Below the pieces are notes generated by a model. The model was not told where the DNA came from and searched no databases. It saw nothing but the letters and a program-made list of their open reading frames with translations. Both the position numbers and the translations under genes were made by a program. This document shows, piece by piece, positions 17,581 through 25,830 of a stretch of DNA of 33,207 nucleotides (position 1 is the stretch's first letter; each line of letters starts with the position of its first letter). This stretch comes from JBLIOB01 sp047639575 (GTDB taxonomy: Bacteria; Bacteroidota; Bacteroidia; Flavobacteriales_D; Parvicellaceae): positions 1-33,207 of the forward strand of contig JBLIOB010000012.1 in the NCBI GenBank assembly GCA_047639575.1, given 5' to 3'.

Positions 17581-17618
17581 CCATGCCCACAATATTTAGT
17601 AAGATTGGTGGGTTATGG
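17581..17618. promoter_or_regulatory. Imperfect inverted repeat over the -33 region of the mutL operon
   Basis: CCAT-G-CCCAC (17581-17590) is mirrored by GTGGG-TT-ATGG (17608-17618) across a 17-nt loop: nine pairs with a small internal mismatch loop. It overlaps the expected -33 region (TTG at 17605-17607) of the promoter whose -7 box is at 17629-17636, and lies between divergent transcription units. A regulator-binding site is possible but not shown. Confidence 0.4.
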
Positions 17619-17636
17619 ATATGATTCTTAAATTTG
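17605..17636 (+). promoter_or_regulatory. Bacteroidota promoter for the mutL operon
   Basis: TAAATTTG at 17629-17636 matches the Bacteroidota -7 consensus TAnnTTTG exactly. TTG at 17605-17607, 21 bp upstream, fits the -33 element. The predicted transcript start falls at about 17640-17643, almost on the ATG at 17643, so the mRNA would be leaderless or nearly so. Confidence 0.6.
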
Positions 17637-17642
17637 TGTGTT

Positions 17643-17981
17643 ATGATTCTCAAACAAGGAACAGGAGTATTTAAAGTTCGGCAGCCGAAAAAGTTTAATT
17701 TATCTACAAGATATTATGATGTGGATAAGGAAAGGCTAGATCAGAGAATCAATGAAATTGAACAAAAACACGGGAAAGAAGAAGGAGATCGAGCAAAGAG
17801 GGAAATAAATTTTAGAGCACAGACGAATTTAGATTGGAAAAAAAGTCAAGTTCAAAAAGCTCGGATGAGAAGTAATATTAGATTATTAATTATCCTGGTT
17901 GTACTTACTGCTGTTTTCATTTATTTATTTACCAATGTTGATGCTGTCTCTTCCCTCTTCCAAAAAAACGCGGGTAAATAG
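17643..17981 (+). CDS. Small membrane-anchored protein upstream of mutL
   Basis: 112 residues from ATG 17643; an earlier in-frame TTG lies inside the -7 promoter box and is unlikely to be used. The N-terminal 80 residues are highly charged (FNLSTRYYDVDKERLDQRI, many Lys, Glu and Arg) and probably a cytoplasmic coiled coil. One membrane helix follows (LLIILVVLTAVFIYLF, about residues 82-98), with a short tail. A small protein of this type commonly precedes mutL in Bacteroidota and is sometimes labelled riboflavin synthase beta, a label nothing in this sequence supports. mutL starts 3 nt after its stop, so it is the first gene of the operon. Function unknown. Confidence 0.75.
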   Translation: MILKQGTGVFKVRQPKKFNLSTRYYDVDKERLDQRINEIEQKHGKEEGDRAKREINFRAQTNLDWKKSQVQKARMRSNIRLLIILVVLTAVFIYLFTNVDAVSSLFQKNAGK

Positions 17982-17984
17982 TAT

Positions 17985-19817
17985 ATGCCAGATGTCATCA
18001 AGCTACTCCCTGACCACGTAGCGAATCAAATAGCCGCAGGGGAAGTAGTTCAAAGACCAGCTTCAGTAGTTAAAGAATTAGTAGAAAATGCAATCGATGC
18101 TGGAGCTACAAAAATTCAACTCATTGTAAAAGATGCTGGAAAAGTTCTTGTGCATGTAATTGATAATGGAAGCGGCATGACTGATACAGATTGCCGACTG
18201 TGTTTTGAAAAACACGCCACCTCAAAAATCAATACAGTTGAGGATTTATTTTCTATTCAAACGAAAGGATTTCGTGGAGAAGCAATGGCTTCAATTGCCG
18301 CTGTTGCCCAAGTGGAAGTGAGCACTAGGAGACCAGAAGATGAAATTGGCACCAAACTCGTAATCGAAGGATCTGAAGTAAAACTACAAGAACCAACTTC
18401 AACTCCAGCAGGAACTAGTATTCAGGTTAAAAACTTATTTTTCAATATTCCGGCAAGACGAAATTTCCTAAAATCAAACCCTATTGAGACGAGACATATT
18501 ATTGAAGAATTTCAACGGATCGCTTTTACACATCCTGAAACTGAATTAATATTTCATCACAACGGAAATGAAATCTTCAACTTAAATGGAGGTTCCTTAA
18601 GGCAGCGAATAGTTGCGATAATGGGTAAGAATTACAACGAAAAGTTAGTTCCTATTGCCGAGGACACAAGTATTTTAAAAATCTCAGGGTTTATAGGTAA
18701 ACCAGAAGCTGCAAGAAAAAAAAGAGGGGAACAATACTTTTTTGTAAATAATCGATTTATTAAAAGCCCCTACTTTAACCACTCAGTTGTAAAAGGATAC
18801 GAAGAGTTAATCGCAAAGGATCAATATCCATCTTACTTCATATACCTCGAAGTGGATCCGACTACTATAGATGTTAATATTCATCCAACTAAAACAGAAG
18901 TGAAATTTGAGGATGAACGTTCTATTTATGCGATTTTGCATTCCGCAATCAAACAATCTTTAGGTCGTTACAACATAACTCCAACTTTAGACTTTGAACA
19001 GGAAACAAGTTTTAATGTTACTCCTCTGCCAAAAAATACGGTTGTTGCCGCTCCCCAAATTGATAAAGATCCGGATTTCAACCCTTTCAAACTAGCTCCC
19101 TCCCAATCTGATTTTAAACATCAAAAAGTAAGCACTTCTGATATTGCCGCATTGGAAAAAATGTATCAAAACTTACCTTCAGAAAAGCAAGAAATCATTA
19201 CAGTTAGCTCTCAAGATGAGTCGCAAGGCTCACTTGATGAATTAGTTGACATCGAAGAGCAGAAACTTCCATACCAACTTCATAAGAAATATATTATCAA
19301 TCATATTAAATCTGGATTTATCGTAATTGATCAGCAAAGAGCCCACGAACGAATTTTATTCGAACAATTTGTCCAGAAAATTGCTAATAATAGAGTTGGG
19401 ACGCAACAAATGATGTTTCCACTGACACTTGAACTCAGCCAACAAGACATAGGAATCTTACAATCTGTCAGTAATGACCTAATTGGAATGGGTTTTGATA
19501 TTTCTGAATTCGGTAATGGTTCCGTAATTATTAATGGAATACCAGCCGTATTGTCAGAAAGTGACGTTAAGGAAACGATGGAAGAAATCCTGGAGAGTCT
19601 TAATGATGAGATAAGCTCAATTAAATTAGGAGAGAAGATGGCAAGAAGTATGGCGAAAGCTGCTGGAATTAAAAAAGGAAAGAATTTATCGATTGAGGAA
19701 ATGCAAACCCTGATAGATGAATTATTTGCGTGCGAGCAGCCTTTTTACACCGCAACTGGTAAGCCAACTACGGTAACTGTGCCATTGGATGAATTGGAAA
19801 GAAAATTTGAAGTATAA
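17985..19817 (+). CDS. mutL: DNA mismatch repair protein MutL
   Basis: 610 residues. The N-terminal GHKL ATPase is intact: IAAGEVVQRPASVVKELVENAIDAGA, DNGSGM and TKGFRGEAMASI, then a transducer domain with VDVNIHPTKTEVKF at about 298-310. A low-complexity linker (about 335-425) leads to the C-terminal dimerisation domain. There the endonuclease motif is altered. DQHA(x)2E(x)4E reads DQQRAHERILFE (449-460), so the metal-binding His is Gln, and the CPHGRP element reads YTATGKP (588-594), although ACEQP with C583 remains. MutL couples MutS mismatch recognition to strand removal. Whether this one nicks DNA itself is doubtful. Its TAA overlaps the next ATG (TAATG). Confidence 0.96.
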   Translation: MPDVIKLLPDHVANQIAAGEVVQRPASVVKELVENAIDAGATKIQLIVKDAGKVLVHVIDNGSGMTDTDCRLCFEKHATSKINTVEDLFSIQTKGFRGEAMASIAAVAQVEVSTRRPEDEIGTKLVIEGSEVKLQEPTSTPAGTSIQVKNLFFNIPARRNFLKSNPIETRHIIEEFQRIAFTHPETELIFHHNGNEIFNLNGGSLRQRIVAIMGKNYNEKLVPIAEDTSILKISGFIGKPEAARKKRGEQYFFVNNRFIKSPYFNHSVVKGYEELIAKDQYPSYFIYLEVDPTTIDVNIHPTKTEVKFEDERSIYAILHSAIKQSLGRYNITPTLDFEQETSFNVTPLPKNTVVAAPQIDKDPDFNPFKLAPSQSDFKHQKVSTSDIAALEKMYQNLPSEKQEIITVSSQDESQGSLDELVDIEEQKLPYQLHKKYIINHIKSGFIVIDQQRAHERILFEQFVQKIANNRVGTQQMMFPLTLELSQQDIGILQSVSNDLIGMGFDISEFGNGSVIINGIPAVLSESDVKETMEEILESLNDEISSIKLGEKMARSMAKAAGIKKGKNLSIEEMQTLIDELFACEQPFYTATGKPTTVTVPLDELERKFEV

Positions 19818-20530
19818 TGCTGCAGAATCTATTTAGAAACATGGGGCCGGTGGTCAAGAACATTCTATTACTCAATGTAATTATGTTCGTGATTCAAAAT
19901 GTAATGCCCGAATTAAATGATAATTTGGCATTGCATTATGTGAATTCAGATCAATTTGCTCCTTATCAAATATTGGCTCATTTTTTCATGCATGGTGGAA
20001 TTGGCCATTTGTTCTTTAACATGTTTGCGGTTGTTATTTTCGGAAGCCAATTAGAAAGAGTTTGGGGTGCGAAAAAGTTTCTTTTATTTTACGGGTTAAC
20101 GGCACTTGGAGCGTCTTTACTTTATATGGGAGTTCAAATGTTTGAAATGTACCAATTAACAGGCACTTCATTCCCAGACATTAGTAATGTAACTACGAAC
20201 TCCTACCATAGTAGCTTGAATTGGGAAATAGTAGATCAAAGTACTTTCGAAGGGATCCAATTTGGAACAGTTGTCGGAGCATCCGGTGCAGTTTTTGGTC
20301 TTTTAGCTGGCTACGCCTACCTATTTCCAAACAACAAATTAATGCTGTTGTTTCCACCAATTCCAATAAAAGCGAAGTTTTTTGTGCTCGGTTATGCAGC
20401 TTTGGAGTTGTACATGGGCTTCGCCAACAACCCTGGTGATAACGTAGCACATTTTGCCCACATAGGTGGTGGATTAATCGGGTTACTAATCGTTTGGCTT
20501 TGGGGCAGAAGTAAATCAAATAACTTCTAA
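19817..20530 (+). CDS. Rhomboid family intramembrane serine protease (first copy)
   Basis: 237 residues, about six membrane helices. The rhomboid signatures are all present: the HGGIGHLFFNMF loop (oxyanion Asn), GASGAVFG with nucleophile S156, and AHIGGG with the catalytic H215. A 40-residue insert between helices (around 120-145) separates the ER-like WGAKKFLLFYG segment from the Ser helix. Rhomboids cut single-pass membrane proteins within the bilayer; the substrate is unknown. It starts inside the mutL stop (TAATG) and ends in another TAATG with the second rhomboid, so the three are translationally coupled. Confidence 0.93.
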   Translation: MLQNLFRNMGPVVKNILLLNVIMFVIQNVMPELNDNLALHYVNSDQFAPYQILAHFFMHGGIGHLFFNMFAVVIFGSQLERVWGAKKFLLFYGLTALGASLLYMGVQMFEMYQLTGTSFPDISNVTTNSYHSSLNWEIVDQSTFEGIQFGTVVGASGAVFGLLAGYAYLFPNNKLMLLFPPIPIKAKFFVLGYAALELYMGFANNPGDNVAHFAHIGGGLIGLLIVWLWGRSKSNNF

Positions 20531-21474
20531 TGGCAGAGCTCACCGACAATATTAAGCGCATCTATAAAACAGGTGGCATTACAACGAAAATTATATTTTT
20601 CAATGTGATCGCCTTTTTGTTTTTCTACACAATTAACTTCATCGTAATAGGATACAATCAAGCTGATGCTGGAATTCAGCTAAATTTACATTGGTTTTCT
20701 GGAACTGCGAACCTTCATGAATTAATACGTCAACCCTGGTCAATTCTGACGAATTTAATGATCCATGACGGACTCTTTCATCTTTTATTCAATATGATAG
20801 CCCTTTATTTCTTCGGAAAAATATATAGCCAATTTGAAGTAAACAAAACTTACATCTCAACTTATATTCTTAGTGGCCTTGCAGGCTTCTTTTTATACCT
20901 CCTTTTTATGAAAATCCTCCCGCTCCCGCCAGAGATGAGCAATAGCCATATTGTTGGAGCTTCAGGTGCGGTAATGGGCATTTTGGGGGCAGCAATTGCC
21001 TACGCGCCAAACATGAAATTGAACCTAAGGTTTTTTCAGCCCACTCTTATGGTAGTTGGTTTGGTGTATGTAGGTTTAAACGTAATAAGAATTTTAAGTT
21101 ATGGAGACAATCTAGGTGGAAGCGTTGCTCATCTGGGAGGATTTGGTTTTGGTTATTTGTCGGTCATTTTAGCTAAAAAAGGATTAAACTTGACTGGTTG
21201 GCTTTCGGCATTAATTGGTGCATTTAGTGGTGGATTTAATAAAGGCTCAGGGAGTAAAAAGAAAGCTAATCCGAAAATGAAAGTGAAATACAAAAAGAAG
21301 GATTTCAAAGGGTCTGCGTCTGCTAAGAATCAAACAGATCAAGAATTTAATGTGAGCAAAAAAGATCGGCAAGCAAAAGTAGATGCTATATTAGACAAGA
21401 TAAAACGGTCGGGCTACGAATCTTTATCAAAAACAGAAAAGGACTATTTATTTAATGAAGGGAAAAGGTTATAA
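20530..21474 (+). CDS. Rhomboid family intramembrane serine protease (second copy) with charged C-terminal tail
   Basis: 314 residues. The membrane domain has the same motifs as its neighbour: HDGLFHLLFNMIAL, HIVGASGAVMG with S145, and AHLGGFGFG with H201. After about residue 220 comes a cytosolic tail, first very Lys/Gly/Ser-rich (GSKKKANPKMKVKYKKKDF) and ending in a helical module, DAILDKIKRSGYESLSKTEKDYLF, like the small C-terminal domain (DUF6576 type) of many Bacteroidota rhomboids. The first copy lacks this tail, so the two probably differ in partner or substrate choice. Its 3' end overlaps the next gene by 20 nt. Confidence 0.93.
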   Translation: MAELTDNIKRIYKTGGITTKIIFFNVIAFLFFYTINFIVIGYNQADAGIQLNLHWFSGTANLHELIRQPWSILTNLMIHDGLFHLLFNMIALYFFGKIYSQFEVNKTYISTYILSGLAGFFLYLLFMKILPLPPEMSNSHIVGASGAVMGILGAAIAYAPNMKLNLRFFQPTLMVVGLVYVGLNVIRILSYGDNLGGSVAHLGGFGFGYLSVILAKKGLNLTGWLSALIGAFSGGFNKGSGSKKKANPKMKVKYKKKDFKGSASAKNQTDQEFNVSKKDRQAKVDAILDKIKRSGYESLSKTEKDYLFNEGKRL

Positions 21475-22579
21475 AGCGCTATCAACTTTTAATAAGATTG
21501 CTTTCTTATTAAACATCCTGTGCGTTGTAGGTCTTCTCCTCTCCTATTTGTCAACATACGTTAATCCGGAAAAAGTGAATTTCATGGCCTTTTTCGGGTT
21601 AATTTATCCAGGCTTTCTTCTTTGCAATTTATTTTTTCTTCTGTATTGGCTCATCAAACGTAAAAAGCAATTTTTATGGTCTTTGGTTACTATCGTTATC
21701 GGAATTACACACCTCAGCCATTTCATTCAATTATCTATACTGGATGGAAATGACCCTGAGCGAACTAATGAGGTGAGCGTAATGAGTTATAACGTACGAG
21801 ATTTTGACTTGTATGAGTGGATTGAAAATAAGGAAACCAGAGGCAAAATATTTGACTTCTTGAAACAAGAAGATCCAGATATAATATGCTTTCAGGAATT
21901 CTATCAAGATAATAAAAAGGTGCCCACTTTTGTAACAAGAGACTCACTTCTACATTTTCTTTCAGCCAAAAACATAACAGAAGGATATTCTCTAACAGGA
22001 TACAAAGGATATGGTCTATTCGGAAATGTTACTTTCAGCAAATATCCGATCATTAATCAAGGACATATAAAGTTTGAAAATGATAAAGGGAACAGTTTTA
22101 TTTTTTCTGATTTACTCATTAACAATGACACCATCAGGGTATACAATGCTCACATAGGATCTGTAGGGTTTGAATTAGAGGACTATCAATTACTAGGTAC
22201 AAGTGGCAACCATAAAGAATGGCCACATGTGAAATCTGTAAAGGACTCTAAAATGTATCATAGACTCTCGATTGGATATAGCAAGCGTGTTTCTCAAACT
22301 AATAAATTACTGGAACACGCCAAAACTAGCAGGCATCCAGTTGTAATATGTGGGGACTTTAATGACACCCCGGTATCTTACAATTATCGAAACTTAACCG
22401 CTGAATATTGGGATTCATTTACTCTTAGTGGAAATGGCGTGTCTGGAACTTTCACCAAAGTGCCTTTTCAGCGAATCGATTACATCTTACATGATGACTC
22501 ATTTAATTCCTTTAAATTCACTACTCATCAGCCTGAACTCTCAGATCATAGAGCTATTAGCACAACTATTGAATTTTAG
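21455..22579 (+). CDS. Membrane-anchored endonuclease/exonuclease/phosphatase (EEP) family protein
   Basis: 374 residues. Three membrane helices occupy roughly residues 10-90, followed by a soluble EEP domain with the family's metal and catalytic residues: N113 (MSYNVRDF), E148 (CFQEF), D301 and N303 (CGDFNDTP), and D364-H365 (SDHR). The soluble part probably faces outward. EEP enzymes cleave phosphodiesters or phosphomonoesters (DNA, phospholipid, inositol phosphate); the motifs do not reveal the substrate. The start at 21455 lies within the end of the second rhomboid gene, making this the last gene of the mutL operon. Its last 14 nt overlap the convergent solute-binding protein gene. Confidence 0.9.
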   Translation: MKGKGYKALSTFNKIAFLLNILCVVGLLLSYLSTYVNPEKVNFMAFFGLIYPGFLLCNLFFLLYWLIKRKKQFLWSLVTIVIGITHLSHFIQLSILDGNDPERTNEVSVMSYNVRDFDLYEWIENKETRGKIFDFLKQEDPDIICFQEFYQDNKKVPTFVTRDSLLHFLSAKNITEGYSLTGYKGYGLFGNVTFSKYPIINQGHIKFENDKGNSFIFSDLLINNDTIRVYNAHIGSVGFELEDYQLLGTSGNHKEWPHVKSVKDSKMYHRLSIGYSKRVSQTNKLLEHAKTSRHPVVICGDFNDTPVSYNYRNLTAEYWDSFTLSGNGVSGTFTKVPFQRIDYILHDDSFNSFKFTTHQPELSDHRAISTTIEF

Positions 22580-24239
22580 AATCCTTAGCCACTTTAACTT
22601 CAGATAGGTCTAATTGGTTCATTGAGTTTACTTTTATTCCAGAAACATTGTTTCGATAAAAACGAACTGTCTCATCATAAAACAAAGGAACCATAGGTGC
22701 CTCTTCTATTAGAATAGCCTCTAATTTGTTATATAATTCCCATTTAACAGTATCGTTGCTTTCGTTCAACAACAGCTCGAATTGTTGGTCGTATTCCTCA
22801 TTTGCAAAGTGCGTGTAGTTTGGACCTCTTTCAGGTGAAAAACTCTTGCTATAATACAACTGATAAAAGTTAGTAGCATCCGGAAAATCCGCAATCCAAT
22901 TTTTGAAAAAGAAATTATCATCAAAAGAAGCTAGATTCTTCACATAGACCTCTTTGGATATAGCGTCCACCTTAACTGCGAGCCCAACTTCCTTTAATTT
23001 CCTTTGCATATAATCACACAATAATTTATACTGATTAGCTACGATCAACCTGACTTTCTCTCCTTTATACCCAGCCCTTTTCAAAAGTTCTCTTGCCTTT
23101 TCTGGATCGTAATCATACCCGCTAACATTAATATGCTCGAACCCAGGCACGCCTTCAGGCAAGAACCCTTTATTTCCAGGCTTGCCAATCGACTTCCGAA
23201 TATAAAGAACCAACTCTTCTTTATTAATAGCATGATTAATAGCCTGTCTAACTAGCTTATTCATCAGCGGATTATCTTTATTAATAGGTTTTGAATCATC
23301 TATCATAAATCCGAGGTAATCAGTTTTCAGCCATGGAATTTTAGAGAACTTTATATCTCCTTCGTGTTGCGGCTGCATTTCACCCATGTCTGTTAGTAAT
23401 TTGTCTTGAAAATTTGGATCTAATCCAGATAACATCTCATATTTACCTGCCTTGAATTTAAGGTACTCTTGCAATCTATCGTATAAAAATGTTATGGTTA
23501 TTGCGTCAATAAAGGGTAGCTGCTCCCCTTCTTTATTCTTCCTCCAATATTCTGTGTTTTTAAGTAAAACAAGTTTATTCCCTTCTTCCCAAAAAGAAAA
23601 TTTAAATGGGCCAGTGCCAACCGGATGCGCTCTAAAATCATCTCCATACTTCTCAACAGCTTCATGTGGCACTACAGAACATAATCCAAGTGTCATCATT
23701 TGTATAAATGACGGTTGAGGTTTAGTCAAAAATATTTTAAAAGTGTGGTCATTAACAGCTTTAAAACCTAAATAATTGCTTTTCTCACTCTTATCAGCAT
23801 TCTTGAAAATGTACTTTCCAGGAGAAGGTTGATTAGGATCAGTAACTCTAAAAAAGCTGTATTCAAAATCTTCTGCATTGACTTTTCTTCCTTCCGAAGC
23901 AGGAAAACAAGGGTCATCATGGAAATAAACATCGCTTCTTAAGTGAAAGGTGTATTCCAATTGATCATCTGAAACATCATAACTAGCCGCAATTGAAGGC
24001 TGAACCTGCATATTCTCATCCAACCGAACCAATCCTTCGAATAGATGGCCAACCGCTACAATATCCTCCCAGTTTACTGCTCTTGCCGGATCTAACTTTG
24101 AAATTCCCGCGGCTTCATTGTATCTAAAAACCGATTGATTATTGTTAGCTTGATTTTTCTTATCACCTCCACAAGTGCTAAAAAGTAAAGCGACTAGGAC
24201 AAAGGTTAGACTTTTAATTAAGTTGCGAGTAGGTTTCAT
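22566..24239 (-). CDS. Family 5 (oligopeptide/dipeptide-type) solute-binding lipoprotein
   Basis: 557 residues. A lipoprotein signal (LVALLFSTC, lipidated C23, followed by GGDKK) precedes an SBP_bac_5 fold. Recognisable blocks are GISKLDPARAVNWEDIVAVGHLFEGLV near the start, YTFHLRSDVYFHDD, AEDFEYSFFRV, HPVGTGPFKF, and the C-terminal YNKLEAILIEEAPMVPLFY. Such proteins bind peptides, nickel-chelate or other small solutes for ABC importers. No permease or ATPase gene lies next to it, so it either serves a transporter encoded elsewhere or acts alone. It overlaps the convergent EEP gene by 14 nt and diverges from mtaB. Confidence 0.92.
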   Translation of the reverse strand: MKPTRNLIKSLTFVLVALLFSTCGGDKKNQANNNQSVFRYNEAAGISKLDPARAVNWEDIVAVGHLFEGLVRLDENMQVQPSIAASYDVSDDQLEYTFHLRSDVYFHDDPCFPASEGRKVNAEDFEYSFFRVTDPNQPSPGKYIFKNADKSEKSNYLGFKAVNDHTFKIFLTKPQPSFIQMMTLGLCSVVPHEAVEKYGDDFRAHPVGTGPFKFSFWEEGNKLVLLKNTEYWRKNKEGEQLPFIDAITITFLYDRLQEYLKFKAGKYEMLSGLDPNFQDKLLTDMGEMQPQHEGDIKFSKIPWLKTDYLGFMIDDSKPINKDNPLMNKLVRQAINHAINKEELVLYIRKSIGKPGNKGFLPEGVPGFEHINVSGYDYDPEKARELLKRAGYKGEKVRLIVANQYKLLCDYMQRKLKEVGLAVKVDAISKEVYVKNLASFDDNFFFKNWIADFPDATNFYQLYYSKSFSPERGPNYTHFANEEYDQQFELLLNESNDTVKWELYNKLEAILIEEAPMVPLFYDETVRFYRNNVSGIKVNSMNQLDLSEVKVAKDSKIQ

Positions 24240-24252
24240 AAAATGGAATTTA

Positions 24253-24270
24253 AATTGGTTAAAGCCAATT
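24253..24270. repeat. Short inverted repeat upstream of the solute-binding protein gene
   Basis: AATTGG (24253-24258) and CCAATT (24265-24270) flank a 6-nt spacer, 14 bp upstream of the minus-strand start at 24239. A near copy of its left half, ATTGGTTTAAG, lies at 24298-24308 (versus ATTGGTTAAAG at 24254-24264). Possible operator; weak evidence. Confidence 0.3.
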
Positions 24271-24371
24271 ACAACCTCTAAAAAAAGCTTTTATGTCATT
24301 GGTTTAAGCGCAACTTGATAGAATTTTCAACAATACTTCATGAGAAACGCATGGTAAGTTTAGATTTCATT

Positions 24372-24379
24372 TATTTTTG
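24372..24379 (+). promoter_or_regulatory. Promoter -7 box of mtaB
   Basis: TATTTTTG matches TAnnTTTG exactly and ends 7 nt before the ATG at 24387, so transcription would start next to or at the start codon. No clear -33 TTG is visible at the usual spacing. Confidence 0.5.
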
Positions 24380-24386
24380 CACCCGA

Positions 24387-25721
24387 ATGATTCAGTACAA
24401 GAAAGTAGCATTTTACACATTAGGCTGTAAACTTAATTTTTCAGAAACCTCTACAATTGCTAGAGATTTTGAAAATGCAGGATATGCTAAAGTTGCTTTT
24501 GAAGACACGCCTGACATCTATGTAGTTAATACTTGTTCTGTAACGGAAAACGCTGACAAGAAATGTAGACAACTAGTTAAGAAAGGGTTGAAAATTAACC
24601 CAAATGCATTTATTATTATAGTAGGTTGTTTTGCACAATTAAAGCCAAAAGAAATTTCAGAAATCCCAGGAGTTGACTTGGTCCTTGGGACTAGCGAAAA
24701 ATTCAATGTTTTAGCGCATATCGATAATCTAGAAAAAAATGAGAAAGCGCATTCCATTTTTCAACCGATAAAAAACACCAAGGAATTTCATCCATCATTT
24801 AGTTTAGGCGATCGGACTAGAACATTTTTGAAAGTACAAGATGGTTGCGATTATTTTTGCTCTTTCTGCACTATTCCGCTTGCTCGAGGCCGAAGCAGAA
24901 GTGCTGATGTAGCAACAACTATGATCCAAGCAAAACAAATTGCCACTACAGATGCTAAAGAAGTTGTGCTTACTGGAGTAAACATAGGTGACTTTGGAAA
25001 AGATCACCAAGAAACTTTTCTAGATCTAATTACTGAATTGGATGAAATTAAAAGCATTGATCGTTTTCGAATTTCTTCAATTGAGCCCAACCTTTTGAAT
25101 GACGACATCATAGAATTTGTGGCCAAATCTAAAAAGTTCGTGCCGCATTTTCATATTCCACTGCAAAGCGGATCAGATCTATTACTGCAGTCAATGAGAA
25201 GACGATATGGAACGGAGCTTTATCGAAACAGAATTCAGTTCATTAAAAATCTAATGCCAGATTGCTGCATTGGAATGGATGTTATTGTTGGTTACCCCGG
25301 AGAATCGGAAGAAGAGTTTTCGAAGACATTAAATTTCATTAAAGAAGTTGAACCTTCTTATTTACACGTATTCACTTATTCAGAACGTAATAATACGACC
25401 GCTGTAAGAATGGATGAAGTTGTCCCTCAAAGTGTGAGGAAAGAACGCAGTAAAATTTTAAGATTGCTTTCGGCAAAATTGAAGAGAGCGTTCTACGAGC
25501 GGAACCAAGATCGGCAAGAAGTGGTTCTATTTGAAGGCAGCGAAGACAATGGCCTGATGTACGGATTCACCTCCAATTACGTGAAGGTTAAAACTGCTTT
25601 CAACCCCATGATGGTTAACCAAATAGCCGAAGTCAAAATGACCACAGTAGATAGAGACGGATTAATGAAAGTAGAATTTTCCGAGCAACGAACCGGACTT
25701 GAAGCATTCGTATTGCAATAA
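24387..25721 (+). CDS. mtaB: tRNA (N6-L-threonylcarbamoyladenosine(37)-C2)-methylthiotransferase MtaB
   Basis: 444 residues from ATG 24387. The frame is open 24 codons further upstream, but that part spans the promoter box and is not conserved-looking. The N-terminal UPF0004 domain carries its three cluster cysteines, C14 (TLGC), C50 (NTCSVT) and C81 (VGCFAQ). The radical SAM domain has the C154-x3-C158-x2-C161 motif, and HIPLQSGSD and MDVIVGYPGE blocks follow. A TRAM RNA-binding domain occupies roughly 375-440. The NTCSVTENAD and PLARGRSRS spellings favour MtaB over MiaB. The enzyme converts t6A37 to ms2t6A37 in tRNAs decoding ANN codons. It is apparently transcribed alone. Confidence 0.95.
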   Translation: MIQYKKVAFYTLGCKLNFSETSTIARDFENAGYAKVAFEDTPDIYVVNTCSVTENADKKCRQLVKKGLKINPNAFIIIVGCFAQLKPKEISEIPGVDLVLGTSEKFNVLAHIDNLEKNEKAHSIFQPIKNTKEFHPSFSLGDRTRTFLKVQDGCDYFCSFCTIPLARGRSRSADVATTMIQAKQIATTDAKEVVLTGVNIGDFGKDHQETFLDLITELDEIKSIDRFRISSIEPNLLNDDIIEFVAKSKKFVPHFHIPLQSGSDLLLQSMRRRYGTELYRNRIQFIKNLMPDCCIGMDVIVGYPGESEEEFSKTLNFIKEVEPSYLHVFTYSERNNTTAVRMDEVVPQSVRKERSKILRLLSAKLKRAFYERNQDRQEVVLFEGSEDNGLMYGFTSNYVKVKTAFNPMMVNQIAEVKMTTVDRDGLMKVEFSEQRTGLEAFVLQ

Positions 25722-25727
25722 TAATTC

Positions 25728-25750
25728 ATTCGAAAAAAAACACATCGAAT
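25728..25750. terminator. Weak hairpin between convergent mtaB and small membrane protein gene
   Basis: ATTCGA (25728-25733) and TCGAAT (25745-25750) form a 6-bp stem with an A-rich 11-nt loop just after the mtaB stop. There is no strong T-run, so it is only a candidate terminator. Confidence 0.3.
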
Positions 25751-25830
25751 TTGACCTCTAGAAAACGGAAGCAGGGAGCTGTAAATTGTAGATGATATCT
25801 TACCATTTTCCACTTAAACCAAATTAATCT

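Noticed and set aside
20193..20561. Minus-strand frame of 122 codons across the two rhomboid genes
   Set aside because: Overlaps both rhomboid genes, whose motifs are unmistakable; its composition is not protein-like.
24315..24386. Upstream extension of mtaB by 24 codons
   Set aside because: It spans the -7 promoter box, and the family begins at the MIQYKKVAFYTLGC start.
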